Assembly: GCF_001747105.1 (NCBI RefSeq)
Contig: NZ_MDGQ01000005.1
Location: 1,922,001 to 1,986,000 of the forward strand
Source of the DNA: Roseivirga misakiensis
Lineage (GTDB): Bacteria > Bacteroidota > Bacteroidia > Cytophagales > Cyclobacteriaceae
Length of the DNA: 64,000 nt
Direction: 5' to 3'
Shown here: piece by piece, positions 27,422 through 37,577 of the stretch
Numbering within the stretch: position 1 is the first letter of the stretch
Layout: every line of letters begins with the position of its first letter
The notes under the pieces: model-generated
The model's database searches: none
What the model saw: the letters and a program-made list of their open reading frames with translations, nothing else
Told to the model about the DNA's origin: nothing
Translations under genes and position numbers: made by a program

Positions 27422-29263
27422 TTGAAGATTTACGAAGACAATATTGAACAATGTGATAATGAGTTATCTGAAATAAAGGAGCAAGCAAAACGCTACTCAC
27501 TCCTAAGGGTAACATCGTTTCTAGCTTCTCTAATTCTCATCATTGTATTGGCCAATGAAGGTATGATTGCAGGTTTATGGCTTGCAGCACCAGTTTCTAT
27601 TATAACCTTCGCCTATTTTCTCGATCGGTACAACAAATTAAATGAGAGAAAGAATAGTCTGACTCATTTAAGGGCAGTAAATAAAAATGAATTGCTCCGA
27701 CTTTCAAATGAACTTGACGCCTTCCCTACTGGTTCCAAATACCTTGAAAGAGATCATGCCTATATTACCGATTTAGACATCTTTGGGGCTCATTCCCTAT
27801 TCCAGCTTTTAAATAGAACCACAACAGAGTCGGGAAACAGCTATTTGGCAAAATGGCTCACAAATCCAGCGAAAAAGAAAACAATTCTTGAAAAGCAAAA
27901 AGCAATTCAAGAGCTGGCACCAAAACTCGAATGGCGGCAACAATTTGAAGTTGCTGGACGACCATTTGAAAATAAAGAAAGTGAATACCAAAAGCTCTTA
28001 AATTGGTTTAAAACGCCAGAAAAGCTTTTGCCAAATAAGATAATCTATTTCGTTGGAGCCTTCGCGCTAGGGGTTATTGCCACAACTTTGACCATACTGT
28101 GCATTATTCACATCGCATCAGATGATATAAAATATTATTCCCCTTTGCTGTTTATCGTCCTGCTGATCAATTTCTTTATCCTGAAGAAATTAACACCACT
28201 GGCCGAAGAAATTATAGATAGTACACATAATAATGTTCAAACCCTTGGTGGATATCAAATGCTGGCAGCAGCAATTTTATCTGAGAAGTTCAACTCGAAA
28301 AAATTGATCAAGCTTCAGACTAATTTGTATCAAAACGATCGATCGGCTACAGATGAGATCAAACAATTGAGGAAGATATTAGAAGTATTTCAACTCCGGG
28401 GTACAAAAAGAAGTGATAACAATAAGTTCTATGGACTATTTAATGTTGCGTGGTTATTCGACGTCTATTTGATAATCCTCGTAGAAAAGTGGAAAAAAAG
28501 AAATAGGGATCATATTCGACCTTGGTTTGAGGCAATAAGTGAGTTTGAAGCTTTAAATAGTCTAGCAGGTTTCACCTACTCAAATCCAGGTTATGAATTC
28601 CCAGAGATAAAAGAAGAACCTTATCATTTAAGTTTCTCGTCCATTGGTCATCCGTTAATCAAGGCTAGTAACAGGGTCTGTAACGACTTCTCATTGAATG
28701 AACGTGGTCAAATTGCTATGATAACTGGCTCTAATATGGCCGGCAAGAGTACTTTCCTAAGGACAATTGGGATAAATCTGACACTAGCATTGATGGGAGC
28801 TCCTTGTTGTGCGAAAACTCCAAAAGTATCTGAAATGATCATGTTCACGAGCATGAGAACACAAGATAACTTGATCGAAGGCGTGTCATCCTTTTATGCA
28901 GAGCTAAAAAGAGTCGAACAACTCCTTGAACAAATCGAAAGCGGACGACCGATATTTTTTATGCTCGATGAAATGTTTAAGGGAACGAACTCGGAAGATC
29001 GCTATAAAGGTGGCGTTTCATTAATCAAACAACTGAATGAACTCAATGCATTTGGGATAATTTCTACTCACGACTTAGAGCTAGCCAACTTAGCTGGTAA
29101 GCACCTGATTGTAGCCAATCATAGTTTTAATAGCAAAATAAAAAAAGGAGAACTTGAGTTCGACTATAAACTCACAGACGGTATCTGTACCGATTTTAAT
29201 GCTAGCGAACTGATGAAAAAAAGCGGCATTAAAATTCTGAATGACATTGAAAAACTGAAATAA
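27422..29263 (+). CDS. Membrane-anchored MutS-family ATPase
   Basis: This 613-residue protein has two N-terminal membrane helices (about 29-65), a MutS core-like helical region, two further helices (about 200-245), and a C-terminal MutS ATPase domain. Walker A is TGSNMAGKST (about 434-443) and Walker B is FFMLDEMFKGTN (about 512), followed by the STHDLELA motif. The mismatch-binding domain I of true MutS is absent. Such membrane MutS homologues are common in Bacteroidota and have no established function. The start is TTG at 27422, required to keep the N-terminal helical region. It is transcribed alone. Confidence 0.88.
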   Translation: MKIYEDNIEQCDNELSEIKEQAKRYSLLRVTSFLASLILIIVLANEGMIAGLWLAAPVSIITFAYFLDRYNKLNERKNSLTHLRAVNKNELLRLSNELDAFPTGSKYLERDHAYITDLDIFGAHSLFQLLNRTTTESGNSYLAKWLTNPAKKKTILEKQKAIQELAPKLEWRQQFEVAGRPFENKESEYQKLLNWFKTPEKLLPNKIIYFVGAFALGVIATTLTILCIIHIASDDIKYYSPLLFIVLLINFFILKKLTPLAEEIIDSTHNNVQTLGGYQMLAAAILSEKFNSKKLIKLQTNLYQNDRSATDEIKQLRKILEVFQLRGTKRSDNNKFYGLFNVAWLFDVYLIILVEKWKKRNRDHIRPWFEAISEFEALNSLAGFTYSNPGYEFPEIKEEPYHLSFSSIGHPLIKASNRVCNDFSLNERGQIAMITGSNMAGKSTFLRTIGINLTLALMGAPCCAKTPKVSEMIMFTSMRTQDNLIEGVSSFYAELKRVEQLLEQIESGRPIFFMLDEMFKGTNSEDRYKGGVSLIKQLNELNAFGIISTHDLELANLAGKHLIVANHSFNSKIKKGELEFDYKLTDGICTDFNASELMKKSGIKILNDIEKLK

Positions 29264-29372
29264 TCTTTCATTTTTTCGCCCTCGATAAAAATTTAATTTC
29301 TCTTGACCGCAGGTATTTAGAATAAATGTCATCTAATCAATTGAAGACATTTTTAAACCTAAATCTGCTGCT

Positions 29373-30170
29373 ATGAAACACTCTAAATATTTTACAATTG
29401 CCTTAATAGGATTATCGCTAACATTTTTCTCTTGTTCAAAAAATGATGATGACGATACTGATGATGATACTGAAGCGGAAGAAACAACCGTTGGTGTAGC
29501 TACGCCAGTTTCTGCATTCGATGAGTTTAACAGTGATGCCGTAACGGTTTCTTTTGATGGCGATGAAATCACTATTGAATCGAATGGAGTGCCCAACCAT
29601 ACTTCTCCTTACTGGGAAGAAACCAATCCACTTTATATAGAACCTGTGGTAGCAGTGGCTTTAACACCAGGTCGTATTGGTGGGGATAGAAGCTTTACGC
29701 TGACAGTTTCTACCAACCCTGCTCTAGCCACGGTTAGCTCCGCAACTGGATTAGGTCCGATTGGCATTTCCGTTACTGGCGTCCCTATTTTTAATGATAC
29801 AGAAGGTCCTAACAGACCAATAGAGGAACAAATAGTGGAAACATTTGACTATGCTGGAGCGCATAATGGCCCTAGCGGTTATCACTATCACGTTGAATCA
29901 TATGATGTCCCAGAGAATACTGTACTTTCTCACGATGACGAAAAGCTAGTAGGTATTATGGCCGATGGTTTTCTTATATATGGAAGAAAGTGTGACGTAC
30001 TCGGAGACCATCCAACCGATCTTGATGTTTCTGGCGGTCATACATCCGCAACACAGCATAGCGACGGGGTAGATTTCTATCATTACCACATCATTAACGA
30101 ATTCTATTTAGGAACTATAATCGCATTATTTGCTGGCAATTTACAGGGTACACCTAGTAGTATCTTCTAA
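29373..30170 (+). CDS. YHYH domain lipoprotein
   Basis: This 265-residue protein has a lipoprotein signal (lipobox FFSC near residue 21), an acidic Asp-rich linker and the YHYH domain. The signature appears as GYHYHVE (about 170) and again as FYHYHI near the C-terminus, with YGRKCDVLGDHP between. His and Asp clusters suggest metal binding. The family is often found near copper- and heme-related genes; its biochemical role is unknown. The next gene, a MORN-like protein, follows on the same strand after a hairpin. Confidence 0.85.
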   Translation: MKHSKYFTIALIGLSLTFFSCSKNDDDDTDDDTEAEETTVGVATPVSAFDEFNSDAVTVSFDGDEITIESNGVPNHTSPYWEETNPLYIEPVVAVALTPGRIGGDRSFTLTVSTNPALATVSSATGLGPIGISVTGVPIFNDTEGPNRPIEEQIVETFDYAGAHNGPSGYHYHVESYDVPENTVLSHDDEKLVGIMADGFLIYGRKCDVLGDHPTDLDVSGGHTSATQHSDGVDFYHYHIINEFYLGTIIALFAGNLQGTPSSIF

Positions 30171-30200
30171 TTACGATTTGATTTTTTTCGATTGAGAAGG

Positions 30201-30230
30201 AGCCGCCATTCAAGTTTATTGAAGGCGGTC
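30201..30230 (+). terminator. GC-rich hairpin between the YHYH and MORN-like genes
   Basis: CCGCCATTCAA and TTGAAGGCGG pair with one bulged base around GTTTA. No run of T follows, so it is either a weak terminator or an mRNA-processing hairpin. Confidence 0.45.
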
Positions 30231-30259
30231 TTCCTATTAAACATTTTAACGATTTCACT

Positions 30260-30892
30260 ATGATAACCGCAAGGGCTTTCTACTGGACATTTTCGATAGC
30301 ACTTTTTTTAATGCTCTTCTATGGATTAATGGATGGTACATCTTCCAAAAGTGATAGTGATCAATCTTACTTAGACATTCCTGAAATAACCGTTGATAAG
30401 ACGGCTCTCACATATGATCATAAGGTATCACGCTGGCTTATAGAGGGCTCACCGTTCTCAGGATATGCTGTTCTATATCACCCAGATGGAAGTTTAAAGG
30501 AAAAGGTGGGCATTCTAAAGGGAAAGAAGGAAAACGCATCCATTCAATGGTACCCTGACCAACATTTCAAGAATATCACATATTATCAGAATGGAAAACT
30601 ACACGGTGAAAAAAAAATCTGGACGAGAGACGCGGAACATATACTTATAGCACATTATCAGTTCGAAAAAGGTAAGGCACATGGTGAACAAAAGAAGTGG
30701 TACCCGACAGGAGAATTATTTAAAATTTTGAATATGAATATGGGCAAAGAAGATGGTCTTCAAAGAGCTTTTCGGAAAAATGGAGACCTATTTGCCAATT
30801 ACGAAGCTAAAGAGGGCAGAATTTTTGGGCTGAAGAAAGCCGCTTTATGCTATGGGTTAGAAGATGAGAATATTACTACACAGAGTAATTAA
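30260..30892 (+). CDS. MORN-like repeat protein (YwqK-type)
   Basis: This 210-residue protein has an N-terminal membrane or signal segment (about 6-22) and then tandem MORN-variant repeats of about 22 residues with the pattern YxxGxLxxxxxYxxGKxHG (for example YQNGKLHGEKKIW and FEKGKAHGEQKKWYPTG). Related proteins are annotated as YwqK-family antitoxins, but no toxin gene is present here and that name should not be taken as function. It lies 89 bp after the YHYH gene on the same strand. Confidence 0.78.
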   Translation: MITARAFYWTFSIALFLMLFYGLMDGTSSKSDSDQSYLDIPEITVDKTALTYDHKVSRWLIEGSPFSGYAVLYHPDGSLKEKVGILKGKKENASIQWYPDQHFKNITYYQNGKLHGEKKIWTRDAEHILIAHYQFEKGKAHGEQKKWYPTGELFKILNMNMGKEDGLQRAFRKNGDLFANYEAKEGRIFGLKKAALCYGLEDENITTQSN

Positions 30893-30990
30893 ATCACCTC
30901 TTTTTAATTTGATTGCTACCACAAAAAACGAGTTTCCTCAAGTAAAAAGACCTAATACGAAAGGTCAGCTCAAGCCCTACCTAAAAAAGA

Positions 30991-31008
30991 ACTACTCTCA
31001 AGAGTAGT
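30991..31008. promoter_or_regulatory. Palindromic operator, copy 2
   Basis: The site reads ACTACTCT-CA-AGAGTAGT with perfect 8-bp arms, centre 30999.5. A TAGTTTTA box begins exactly 30.5 bp downstream, pointing to the membrane HExxH gene at 31114. Confidence 0.7.
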
Positions 31009-31029
31009 AGATTAGGATTCAGTTTCTCT

Positions 31030-31037
31030 TAGTTTTA
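31030..31037 (+). promoter_or_regulatory. -7-like box (TAGTTTTA) for the first membrane HExxH protein
   Basis: It matches five of six fixed positions of TAnnTTTG. It is 76 bp before the ATG at 31114 and 30.5 bp from the palindrome centre. Confidence 0.5.
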
Positions 31038-31113
31038 AGACTATAGCACACAGCAGTTAGATTTTTTAAAACTAGTGATCGATCAAATATCGTCACGCTC
31101 AAAATGACTGATC

Positions 31114-31659
31114 ATGAAAGGAGAAATTCGCTTCAATTACGTTGCTACACTTTTTATCGCAGTGCTAATTAGTTGTTTCTTGCACGAATTCGCCCATTGG
31201 ATTACTGGAGAAATTCTTGGTAACAGAATGTCCATGTCACTTAACGGTGCAAACCCAATATCTGGCGAATATCCAGAGCAGTGGCACGCCAACATTATCA
31301 GTATTGCTGGCCCATTACTTACGATATTACAAGCAATTATCTTCTATTATATTATCCATAAGAGACAGAACATAAACCTCTACCCTTTTATGTTTTTCCC
31401 ATTTGTCTATCGGTTCGCTGCGGGAATTGCTAATGTTTTTGGGGCCAATGATGAAGGCAGAGTAGGTTTATCATTTGGATTAGGTTTGTATACCATATCC
31501 GTTGTCTTTAGTGGATTATTATTATTCTTGGTTTGGAAGGTTTCGACCAAATATAAACTAGGTTTAAAATTCAACCTGATCACCTTTTTGCTTTCAGCCG
31601 TATTTTTATTCACAATAGTCTTTATTGACCAATATTTCAAAATCAAAATTATTGGATAA
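31114..31659 (+). CDS. Small integral membrane HExxH protein, copy A (M50-like?)
   Basis: This 181-residue protein has about five membrane helices. The first holds HEFAHW (about 24-29), the zinc-binding HExxH pattern inside a membrane segment, as in M50 site-2 proteases. A second conserved block, GANDEGRVGLSFGLG (about 109-123), has an Asp that could be the third metal ligand. It is clearly paralogous to the protein at 39033: both share LNG..P..G, IISI..PL.T..QA and a C-terminal DQ.FKI.I. The size is below that of known M50 proteases, so it may be a minimal intramembrane protease or a non-catalytic relative. It has palindrome copy 2 upstream. Confidence 0.75.
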   Translation: MKGEIRFNYVATLFIAVLISCFLHEFAHWITGEILGNRMSMSLNGANPISGEYPEQWHANIISIAGPLLTILQAIIFYYIIHKRQNINLYPFMFFPFVYRFAAGIANVFGANDEGRVGLSFGLGLYTISVVFSGLLLFLVWKVSTKYKLGLKFNLITFLLSAVFLFTIVFIDQYFKIKIIG

Positions 31660-31859
31660 TAATCCCCATAGAGAAACTTCAACCATGAAGTAAGATTAAA
31701 AAAAGCCAACTCAAGGACACTTATTGAGGCAATTAATCACAACTCTTTCCGCATTGTAGTAGTTATTTAAATGTATCCGTAGCATATTAGTTACGTATAA
31801 ACCCCGTTCTTGACATTTAATGTTTGGAAGTAACAGAAACGACTAAAACCAAAAGTTCT

Positions 31860-34124
31860 ATGGCATTTGATATTGACATGATTAAGGCTGTATATAACAG
31901 AATGCCCGCTCGGGTTGAAGCAGCTAGAAAACTCTTAGGAAAACCACTTACACTATCCGAAAAAATACTTTACTCCCATTTGTGGGAAGAAAGTACTAAT
32001 GAAGCCTTCGTAAGAGGAAAATCTTATGTGGATTTTGCACCAGACAGAGTTGCTATGCAAGATGCTACAGCCCAAATGGCACTATTACAGTTCATGCAGG
32101 CAGGTAAGGATAAAGTGGCTGTACCTTCCACTACACATTGCGATCACTTAATACTAGCCAAACAAGGTGCCGATAAAGACTTGAAAAGTTCACTTACGGC
32201 ATCTGGTGAAGTCTTCAATTTTTTAGAGTCAGTTTCGAATAAGTACGGTATTGGTTTTTGGAAACCAGGCGCAGGAATTATTCACCAAGTAGTCTTAGAA
32301 AACTATGCTTTCCCAGGTGGGATGATGATCGGAACAGATTCACATACTGTGAATGCAGGTGGCCTAGGGATGGTAGCCATTGGCGTTGGAGGTGCTGATG
32401 CGGTAGATGTAATGGCGGGGATGCCTTGGGAACTAAAATTCCCGAAACTGATCGGCGTAAAACTTACTGGAAAAATGAACGGTTGGACCGCTGCTAAGGA
32501 CGTAATCTTAAAAGTTGCCGGTATCCTCACGGTAAAAGGCGGAACAGGCGCAATAGTCGAATACTTTGGTCCAGGTGCCCTTTCGCTGTCGGGTACTGGA
32601 AAAGGGACCATTTGTAATATGGGAGCAGAAATCGGTGCCACAACGTCGACCTTTGGTTATGATGACGCGATGGAACGCTACCTCAGAACCACCGATCGTG
32701 CGGATATAGCTGATTTAGCTAATGAAATCAGACCACATTTAACAGGTGATCCTGAAGTATACGCTAACCCAGAGCAATATTTTGATCAGGTGATCGAAAT
32801 AGATCTAAGTACACTTGAGCCACATGTAAACGGACCTTTTACACCAGACAGAGCAACTCCTGTCTCCAAAATGAGAGCAGAAGCCGAGGCAAATGGATGG
32901 CCAATGGATGTAGAATGGGGCTTAATCGGATCTTGTACCAACTCTTCTTATGAAGATTTATCCAGAGCCGCCTCCATCGCCCAACAAGCGGTTGATAAAG
33001 GTCTTACCACAAAAGCAGACTTTGGTATCAACCCAGGTTCAGAGCAAGTTAGGTTTACGGCAGAAAGAGACGGTCTATTACAAATTTTCGAAGACCTAGA
33101 CGCCACTATCTTCACAAATGCGTGCGGTCCATGTATTGGTCAGTGGGAACGCGCTGGTAACAATGAAAGGGTGAATACTATTGTACACTCTTTTAACCGT
33201 AACTTCTCAAAAAGAGCAGACGGCAACCCTAACACCCATGCCTTTGTCACTTCTCCCGAAATGGTAGCCGCGATTGCGATTTCAGGAAACTTAGGCTTTA
33301 ACCCAATTACCGACACCTTAACCAACGATAAAGGTGAAGAAGTAAAGCTAGACCCTCCTGTTGGAGACGAGTTACCAGACAAAGGCTTTGATGTAGAAGA
33401 AAACGGCTATCAAGCACCTGCCGAAGATGGAAGTAATGTTCAAGTCATTGTAAGTCCAGACTCAAAAAGACTACAATTGTTGGAGCCTTTCGATCCTTGG
33501 GACGGTAAGAATATTACGGGTGCAAAGCTTTTAATAAAAGCATTTGGAAAATGTACGACTGATCATATCTCTATGGCCGGGCCGTGGTTAAGGTTCAGAG
33601 GCCATTTGGACAATATTTCTGATAACTGCTTGATAGGTGCTGTGAATGCCTTTGGCCAAGCTACAAACAAGGTTAAAAATCAAATAACCGGTGAATATGG
33701 CCCCGTACCAGCTACTGCCAGACAGTACAAAGCGGAAGGCATACCATCCATAGTGGTTGGCGATCATAATTATGGAGAAGGTTCATCGAGAGAGCACGCA
33801 GCCATGGAACCACGATTTCTTGGGGTTAAAGCCGTTTTAGTGAAATCTTTTGCACGAATTCATGAAACAAATTTGAAAAAGCAGGGCATGTTAGGCTTAA
33901 CGTTTGCCGATGAATCAGATTATGATAAAATCCAGGAAGATGATACGATTAACTTCTTAGACTTAGTCGATTTTGCTCCCGGTAAACCGTTAACAATTGA
34001 GTTTATCCACGCCGATGGTTCTAAAGACATAGTACTAGCAAATCATACTTATAATGAAGCTCAAATCGGTTGGTTTAAGGCAGGTTCGGCACTCAACCTA
34101 ATTAAGCAAGAGGCAAACCAATAA
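31860..34124 (+). CDS. Aconitate hydratase, mitochondrial type
   Basis: This 754-residue enzyme interconverts citrate and isocitrate. It matches the mitochondrial-type aconitase: [11 protein letters not shown] near 89, [14 protein letters not shown] near 161, cluster cysteines in [11 protein letters not shown] and [11 protein letters not shown], and the C-terminal swivel domain with [19 protein letters not shown] (in pieces near 637). A longer frame starts at a TTG at 31824, but the ATG at 31860 ([12 protein letters not shown]) gives the usual family length. Together with acnB at 20362 it gives two non-homologous-order aconitases within 14 kb. A strong terminator follows. Confidence 0.95.
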   Translation: MAFDIDMIKAVYNRMPARVEAARKLLGKPLTLSEKILYSHLWEESTNEAFVRGKSYVDFAPDRVAMQDATAQMALLQFMQAGKDKVAVPSTTHCDHLILAKQGADKDLKSSLTASGEVFNFLESVSNKYGIGFWKPGAGIIHQVVLENYAFPGGMMIGTDSHTVNAGGLGMVAIGVGGADAVDVMAGMPWELKFPKLIGVKLTGKMNGWTAAKDVILKVAGILTVKGGTGAIVEYFGPGALSLSGTGKGTICNMGAEIGATTSTFGYDDAMERYLRTTDRADIADLANEIRPHLTGDPEVYANPEQYFDQVIEIDLSTLEPHVNGPFTPDRATPVSKMRAEAEANGWPMDVEWGLIGSCTNSSYEDLSRAASIAQQAVDKGLTTKADFGINPGSEQVRFTAERDGLLQIFEDLDATIFTNACGPCIGQWERAGNNERVNTIVHSFNRNFSKRADGNPNTHAFVTSPEMVAAIAISGNLGFNPITDTLTNDKGEEVKLDPPVGDELPDKGFDVEENGYQAPAEDGSNVQVIVSPDSKRLQLLEPFDPWDGKNITGAKLLIKAFGKCTTDHISMAGPWLRFRGHLDNISDNCLIGAVNAFGQATNKVKNQITGEYGPVPATARQYKAEGIPSIVVGDHNYGEGSSREHAAMEPRFLGVKAVLVKSFARIHETNLKKQGMLGLTFADESDYDKIQEDDTINFLDLVDFAPGKPLTIEFIHADGSKDIVLANHTYNEAQIGWFKAGSALNLIKQEANQ

Positions 34125-34146
34125 GTAGAAACTAAATAAGTCACTA

Positions 34147-34184
34147 AAGCCCGTTCTAAATTGAACGGGCTTTTTTTGTTCAAT
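34147..34184 (+). terminator. Intrinsic terminator after the mitochondrial-type aconitase
   Basis: AGCCCGTTC pairs perfectly with GAACGGGCT around TAAATT and is followed by seven T. It begins about 23 bp after the stop codon. Confidence 0.92.
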
Positions 34185-34348
34185 ATCATATAATTTGTCA
34201 GGGTGTTTATTGCTGGATTAGCTTATAAAAAGAGAATCATTTAACTTAAATCAATGGCTCTCCAGTGGCAATCACTTGATTATAGATAATTAGAACACTA
34301 AATAATGATTACGCAGCCAATGCTTTTCACGCCCTTTATGATATCAAC

Positions 34349-35386
34349 ATGACTAAGAAAAAGCCGAGAAAAATCTTTGGGATTGTACTAATTATAGTCT
34401 CAATAGGCTCGCTCTATTTTGTGCCTTGGCTTTTAGTGAAAGCTTGGATTCTTCCGCTACCAAGTAGTATACAAGACCAACTTGAGCAAGCAATTGACCA
34501 TGGCTTTGATGGTGTAGTAGTCTATGTGGATCAAGGAGGTAAAGCTCCACAATACTTTGCCGCAGGTTGGCACGATCGAGAATTGAAAATACCTGCTAAG
34601 CCGCAAGCCTTGTTTAAAATTGCAAGCATCAGTAAGCTCTATGACGCGGTAGCTGTCACGAAATTAGTAAGCGCAGGGCGACTTAGTTTAGACGAGACCC
34701 TTGGAAATTACTTACCGCAATTAGTAGGGCGGATTCAAAATGCTGAACGAATCACCATTCGACAGATGATTCAACACAGAAGTGGAATACCGAATTTCAC
34801 GGACGCACCCAACTTTTGGGCTAACCCTACCCGATCGTATGAAGAAAGTCTCGCTTTGATAGATGGTCTATCGGCTAATTTTGAACCAGGGGAAGGTTAC
34901 GAATACTGCAACACTAACTATCTACTGATCAACAAGATTATGGATAATGAATTGGGATACAGCAACTTTAAATTTATACAAGAAGAAATCTTGACTCCTT
35001 TAAATCTTACTAACACTTATCAATCGCTAAAAGAGGTGGAATTAGATGAAGTAATGAGTGGTTACCACGTTGGATACTCATCTGATTTAAAAGAAGATGA
35101 GCATGGTATGTTGGCAACTGCACAAGATGTTGGGACATTCCTAAGAGCGCTCAACGACGGGTCGGTATTCGCGGAAAGTGAAAAGGAAATTTACAGTTCA
35201 ATATACAATTATGAGCACTCAGGATGGGTACCAGGTTATCAAAGCTTCGCAAAGTATAATGAAGAACTAGACGCCGTTTTTGTTGAGTTCTACAACACAA
35301 CAGATCCAAAACTCTACAATTGGAATCTATCTGAAATTATCAATGCCCGGATCGTCAGAATTTTTAAAAGGCAAAAAGGTTCATAG
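34349..35386 (+). CDS. Serine hydrolase of the beta-lactamase/class C PBP family
   Basis: This 345-residue protein has an N-terminal membrane anchor (about 9-30) and a beta-lactamase-like domain. The SxxK motif is SISK at 93-96 with Ser93 as nucleophile, and the YxN motif is YCN near 176. The HSG-type third motif (YEHSGWVPGYQS) is near 291. Members hydrolyse D-peptides or esters in the periplasm; the substrate is not predictable and it need not be a resistance enzyme. It is transcribed alone with 224 bp upstream holding the previous terminator. Confidence 0.85.
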   Translation: MTKKKPRKIFGIVLIIVSIGSLYFVPWLLVKAWILPLPSSIQDQLEQAIDHGFDGVVVYVDQGGKAPQYFAAGWHDRELKIPAKPQALFKIASISKLYDAVAVTKLVSAGRLSLDETLGNYLPQLVGRIQNAERITIRQMIQHRSGIPNFTDAPNFWANPTRSYEESLALIDGLSANFEPGEGYEYCNTNYLLINKIMDNELGYSNFKFIQEEILTPLNLTNTYQSLKEVELDEVMSGYHVGYSSDLKEDEHGMLATAQDVGTFLRALNDGSVFAESEKEIYSSIYNYEHSGWVPGYQSFAKYNEELDAVFVEFYNTTDPKLYNWNLSEIINARIVRIFKRQKGS

Positions 35387-35518
35387 ATGTCATAGTCATT
35401 TTATCTCACCAAAATAGGGTCTGACTAGGGCTAAGATAAGGTATTGCAAAGTGACTTCGTTTTGAAGCCAATACTTTCAATTATTAGTTAAATAGTACTT
35501 TAGTGTTAAAAATAAAAC

Positions 35519-36178
35519 ATGACATTTCTATTAGCATACCTGCTCATAATTCAAGGTAATCAAAGTAGTTTAAACTGGGAACGAATTTACATTGACGAAT
35601 CGCTGTCTGTAGAACTCCCAGAGAATCATCAAGTTATTGATACACTCGGACAGGTGGTGTATTTAGCTGAAACAGATTATTCAATCATAACGTTGAGCAG
35701 CGTTTTGGAATCTTCTTTGCCAAGTGGAGAGTCAATCCCTTCAAATAGCATTGAAGAACTGAATAAGTTTTATGACGGATTCGAAAAAGGCACCACAAAT
35801 TCTAAAAATGGGAGGATAACTGAGAGTGAAAGGATTGTATTAGACTCACTCGTAGCTCGAACTTTTCGAGCAGATTACCCAAATGGAGAAACAATACTTA
35901 ATCAATTGGTAGTTGTACGAGACCGAATTTATTTTGCTGCAACAAGATTTAATACAGAAAACTTAGATCACGCTAGATCAGAGTCTAGTCGATATTTTAG
36001 TTCGTTTCAACTTAATGTTGATCCAAATAAACAACTCAAGAATCAATCCACCGATCATTCAATAGCCTATAAAGTAGGTTATTTCATAGGAAAGTCTATC
36101 GGTTATTTGGTAATTCCGTTAGTCATTGTCATAGTAGTTGTAATCCTTAGAAAAGTCAGGAAAAAGCGAGTTGAGTAA
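35519..36178 (+). CDS. Hypothetical protein with C-terminal membrane helix
   Basis: This 219-residue protein begins with a short hydrophobic stretch that may be a signal peptide (about 1-14), has a mixed alpha/beta extracytoplasmic part (LSVELPENHQVIDTL, RTFRADYPNGE, NQLVVVRDRIYFAATRF), and ends with a membrane helix (about 190-209) and a basic KVRKKRVE tail. The pattern of strands resembles small lipoprotein-like PsbP folds, but I do not recognise the family. It is probably anchored in the inner membrane with the bulk outside. Confidence 0.6.
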   Translation: MTFLLAYLLIIQGNQSSLNWERIYIDESLSVELPENHQVIDTLGQVVYLAETDYSIITLSSVLESSLPSGESIPSNSIEELNKFYDGFEKGTTNSKNGRITESERIVLDSLVARTFRADYPNGETILNQLVVVRDRIYFAATRFNTENLDHARSESSRYFSSFQLNVDPNKQLKNQSTDHSIAYKVGYFIGKSIGYLVIPLVIVIVVVILRKVRKKRVE

Positions 36179-36251
36179 TAATCATGGGGGACAGAATTTG
36201 TATAAAATCAAAAGCTGTTTTGTAAAATTGATCGACTAAAAGATTATCCAG

Positions 36252-36494
36252 ATGAATCTAGATGATATAAATGCTCTATCTGACGAGGAATTATTGGAAG
36301 CGGCTAGGAAAGCAAAGACCTCAAAATCATATGATGCAGTGATTATAGGGCTACTCCTTGGAGTTTCTATTTACAGCATAATCACAAACGGTTTTGGACT
36401 TCTCACTTTCCTCCCACTACTCTATTTTCCCATTGCCTCAAAAAACGAAAAACACCGCAAGGCGATTTTGAATGCCTTAAAAGAACGAAAATGA
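36252..36494 (+). CDS. Small two-helix membrane protein
   Basis: This 80-residue protein has a short N-terminal amphipathic helix (LSDEELLEAARKAKTSKS), two closely spaced membrane helices (about 29-44 and 47-62) joined by a tight turn, and a basic C-terminus (EKHRKAILNALKERK). This helix-hairpin layout is common in small Bacteroidota proteins of unknown function. The start fits the conserved LDDINALSDEELL-like beginning of such proteins. Confidence 0.6.
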   Translation: MNLDDINALSDEELLEAARKAKTSKSYDAVIIGLLLGVSIYSIITNGFGLLTFLPLLYFPIASKNEKHRKAILNALKERK

Positions 36495-36609
36495 TAAAGT
36501 ATTTTGGTGGACTTTCCATTTAAGACTTAACCATGAAAATTTCTTAAGAAAAAATTCGCAAATTACATTCATCACGCTACCCTTTGAAGGTGGATTAATA
36601 ATTGCGAAA

Positions 36610-37026
36610 ATGATGATTGAACTTCCTTTTGACTATTGGAATAAATTAGCGGCTCAACTAATAATTACCTGCGCTTTTCTCGGTGGGTTTTCAATTGCAA
36701 TTACCGCCAATCTCATCATCAACAAATCGAACGACAAACTCCATAATAGAATACTAAAAGCATCTACCGTTTCTTCTGGAGGGTTCCTGATAACGATTTT
36801 TGCTTTCACTAAAATCCTATTGCTCACCACTGAAGGTTATCCTTTTGATGTCACTGAAAATGACATCAACATCCCTAGAATTATAGGGATGATTACTTAT
36901 TTAATAGGCATTATTTCTATTCTCACCGTTATCGCTCTATCTGGCTGGACAAAGTCAAGAAAAACTGGAATTTTCACTACGATCGTGGGCATCATTACCT
37001 TTATTCTGATCCTCTTGTTCTTCTAG
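36610..37026 (+). CDS. Four-helix membrane protein of unknown function
   Basis: This 138-residue protein has four predicted membrane helices (about 13-33, 52-70, 89-107, 117-137) and little soluble sequence apart from two short loops. No catalytic motif is visible. Two ATG codons are adjacent at 36610 and 36613; either could be used. I recognise no family. Confidence 0.6.
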   Translation: MMIELPFDYWNKLAAQLIITCAFLGGFSIAITANLIINKSNDKLHNRILKASTVSSGGFLITIFAFTKILLLTTEGYPFDVTENDINIPRIIGMITYLIGIISILTVIALSGWTKSRKTGIFTTIVGIITFILILLFF

Positions 37027-37142
37027 TTATGAGAGGGAAAAAATAATTCGAAAGATCATTTAATAGCATTTTTTGTAACAGTCTTTTCGAAAGCAGCGGA
37101 CACGGCTTTAGAACAAATACAAGGCACTGGAGTTCTCAATTA

Positions 37143-37490
37143 ATGCTGACGCTTTCCTTAGTGCTTAATATTATCGTGCTAATTCCGGTTTGTTATTCAT
37201 TAATGACTAACGCGGAAAACCTTAGACGAGCAGCTGGTGATTTTACCCCAGCTAGAGGTATACTTTTGGCTATTTATCTGGCGATTCTAATGGCCTCTGT
37301 TCTTTTACTCATCTTAGATAAGCCAGAGTTTGCCTTTGCATTACTATTCATACAGGTGGTGTATAAACTGCTAACACCATTCACGGTGAAAACGATTAAG
37401 AATCCAATTGTAATCAGTAATCTTTTCATAGCGACCTTTCATGTTTTCACATTAGTCACAATGATCCAAAAGAAGGTTATCGTGTTGTGA
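37143..37490 (+). CDS. Small membrane protein of unknown function
   Basis: This 115-residue protein has about four hydrophobic segments (about 2-20, 40-60, 63-80, 92-110) with the loop NAENLRRAAGDFTPARG between the first two. There is no signal-peptidase site or recognisable domain. It lies on the same strand as its neighbours with more than 85 bp on either side, so it is probably transcribed alone. Confidence 0.55.
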   Translation: MLTLSLVLNIIVLIPVCYSLMTNAENLRRAAGDFTPARGILLAIYLAILMASVLLLILDKPEFAFALLFIQVVYKLLTPFTVKTIKNPIVISNLFIATFHVFTLVTMIQKKVIVL

Positions 37491-37577
37491 TTTTCTGTTA
37501 ATAATATAATCCTTGATTATATTGAAGCATCAACAAAATGAAACTCAAAACCGGCATTCCGCTTGACGTAAAAGGTT

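Noticed and set aside
32303-32641. A long antisense ORF within the mitochondrial-type aconitase gene
   Set aside because: It is a frame shadow with Pro/Ala/Ser-rich composition typical of the reverse strand of a conserved gene.
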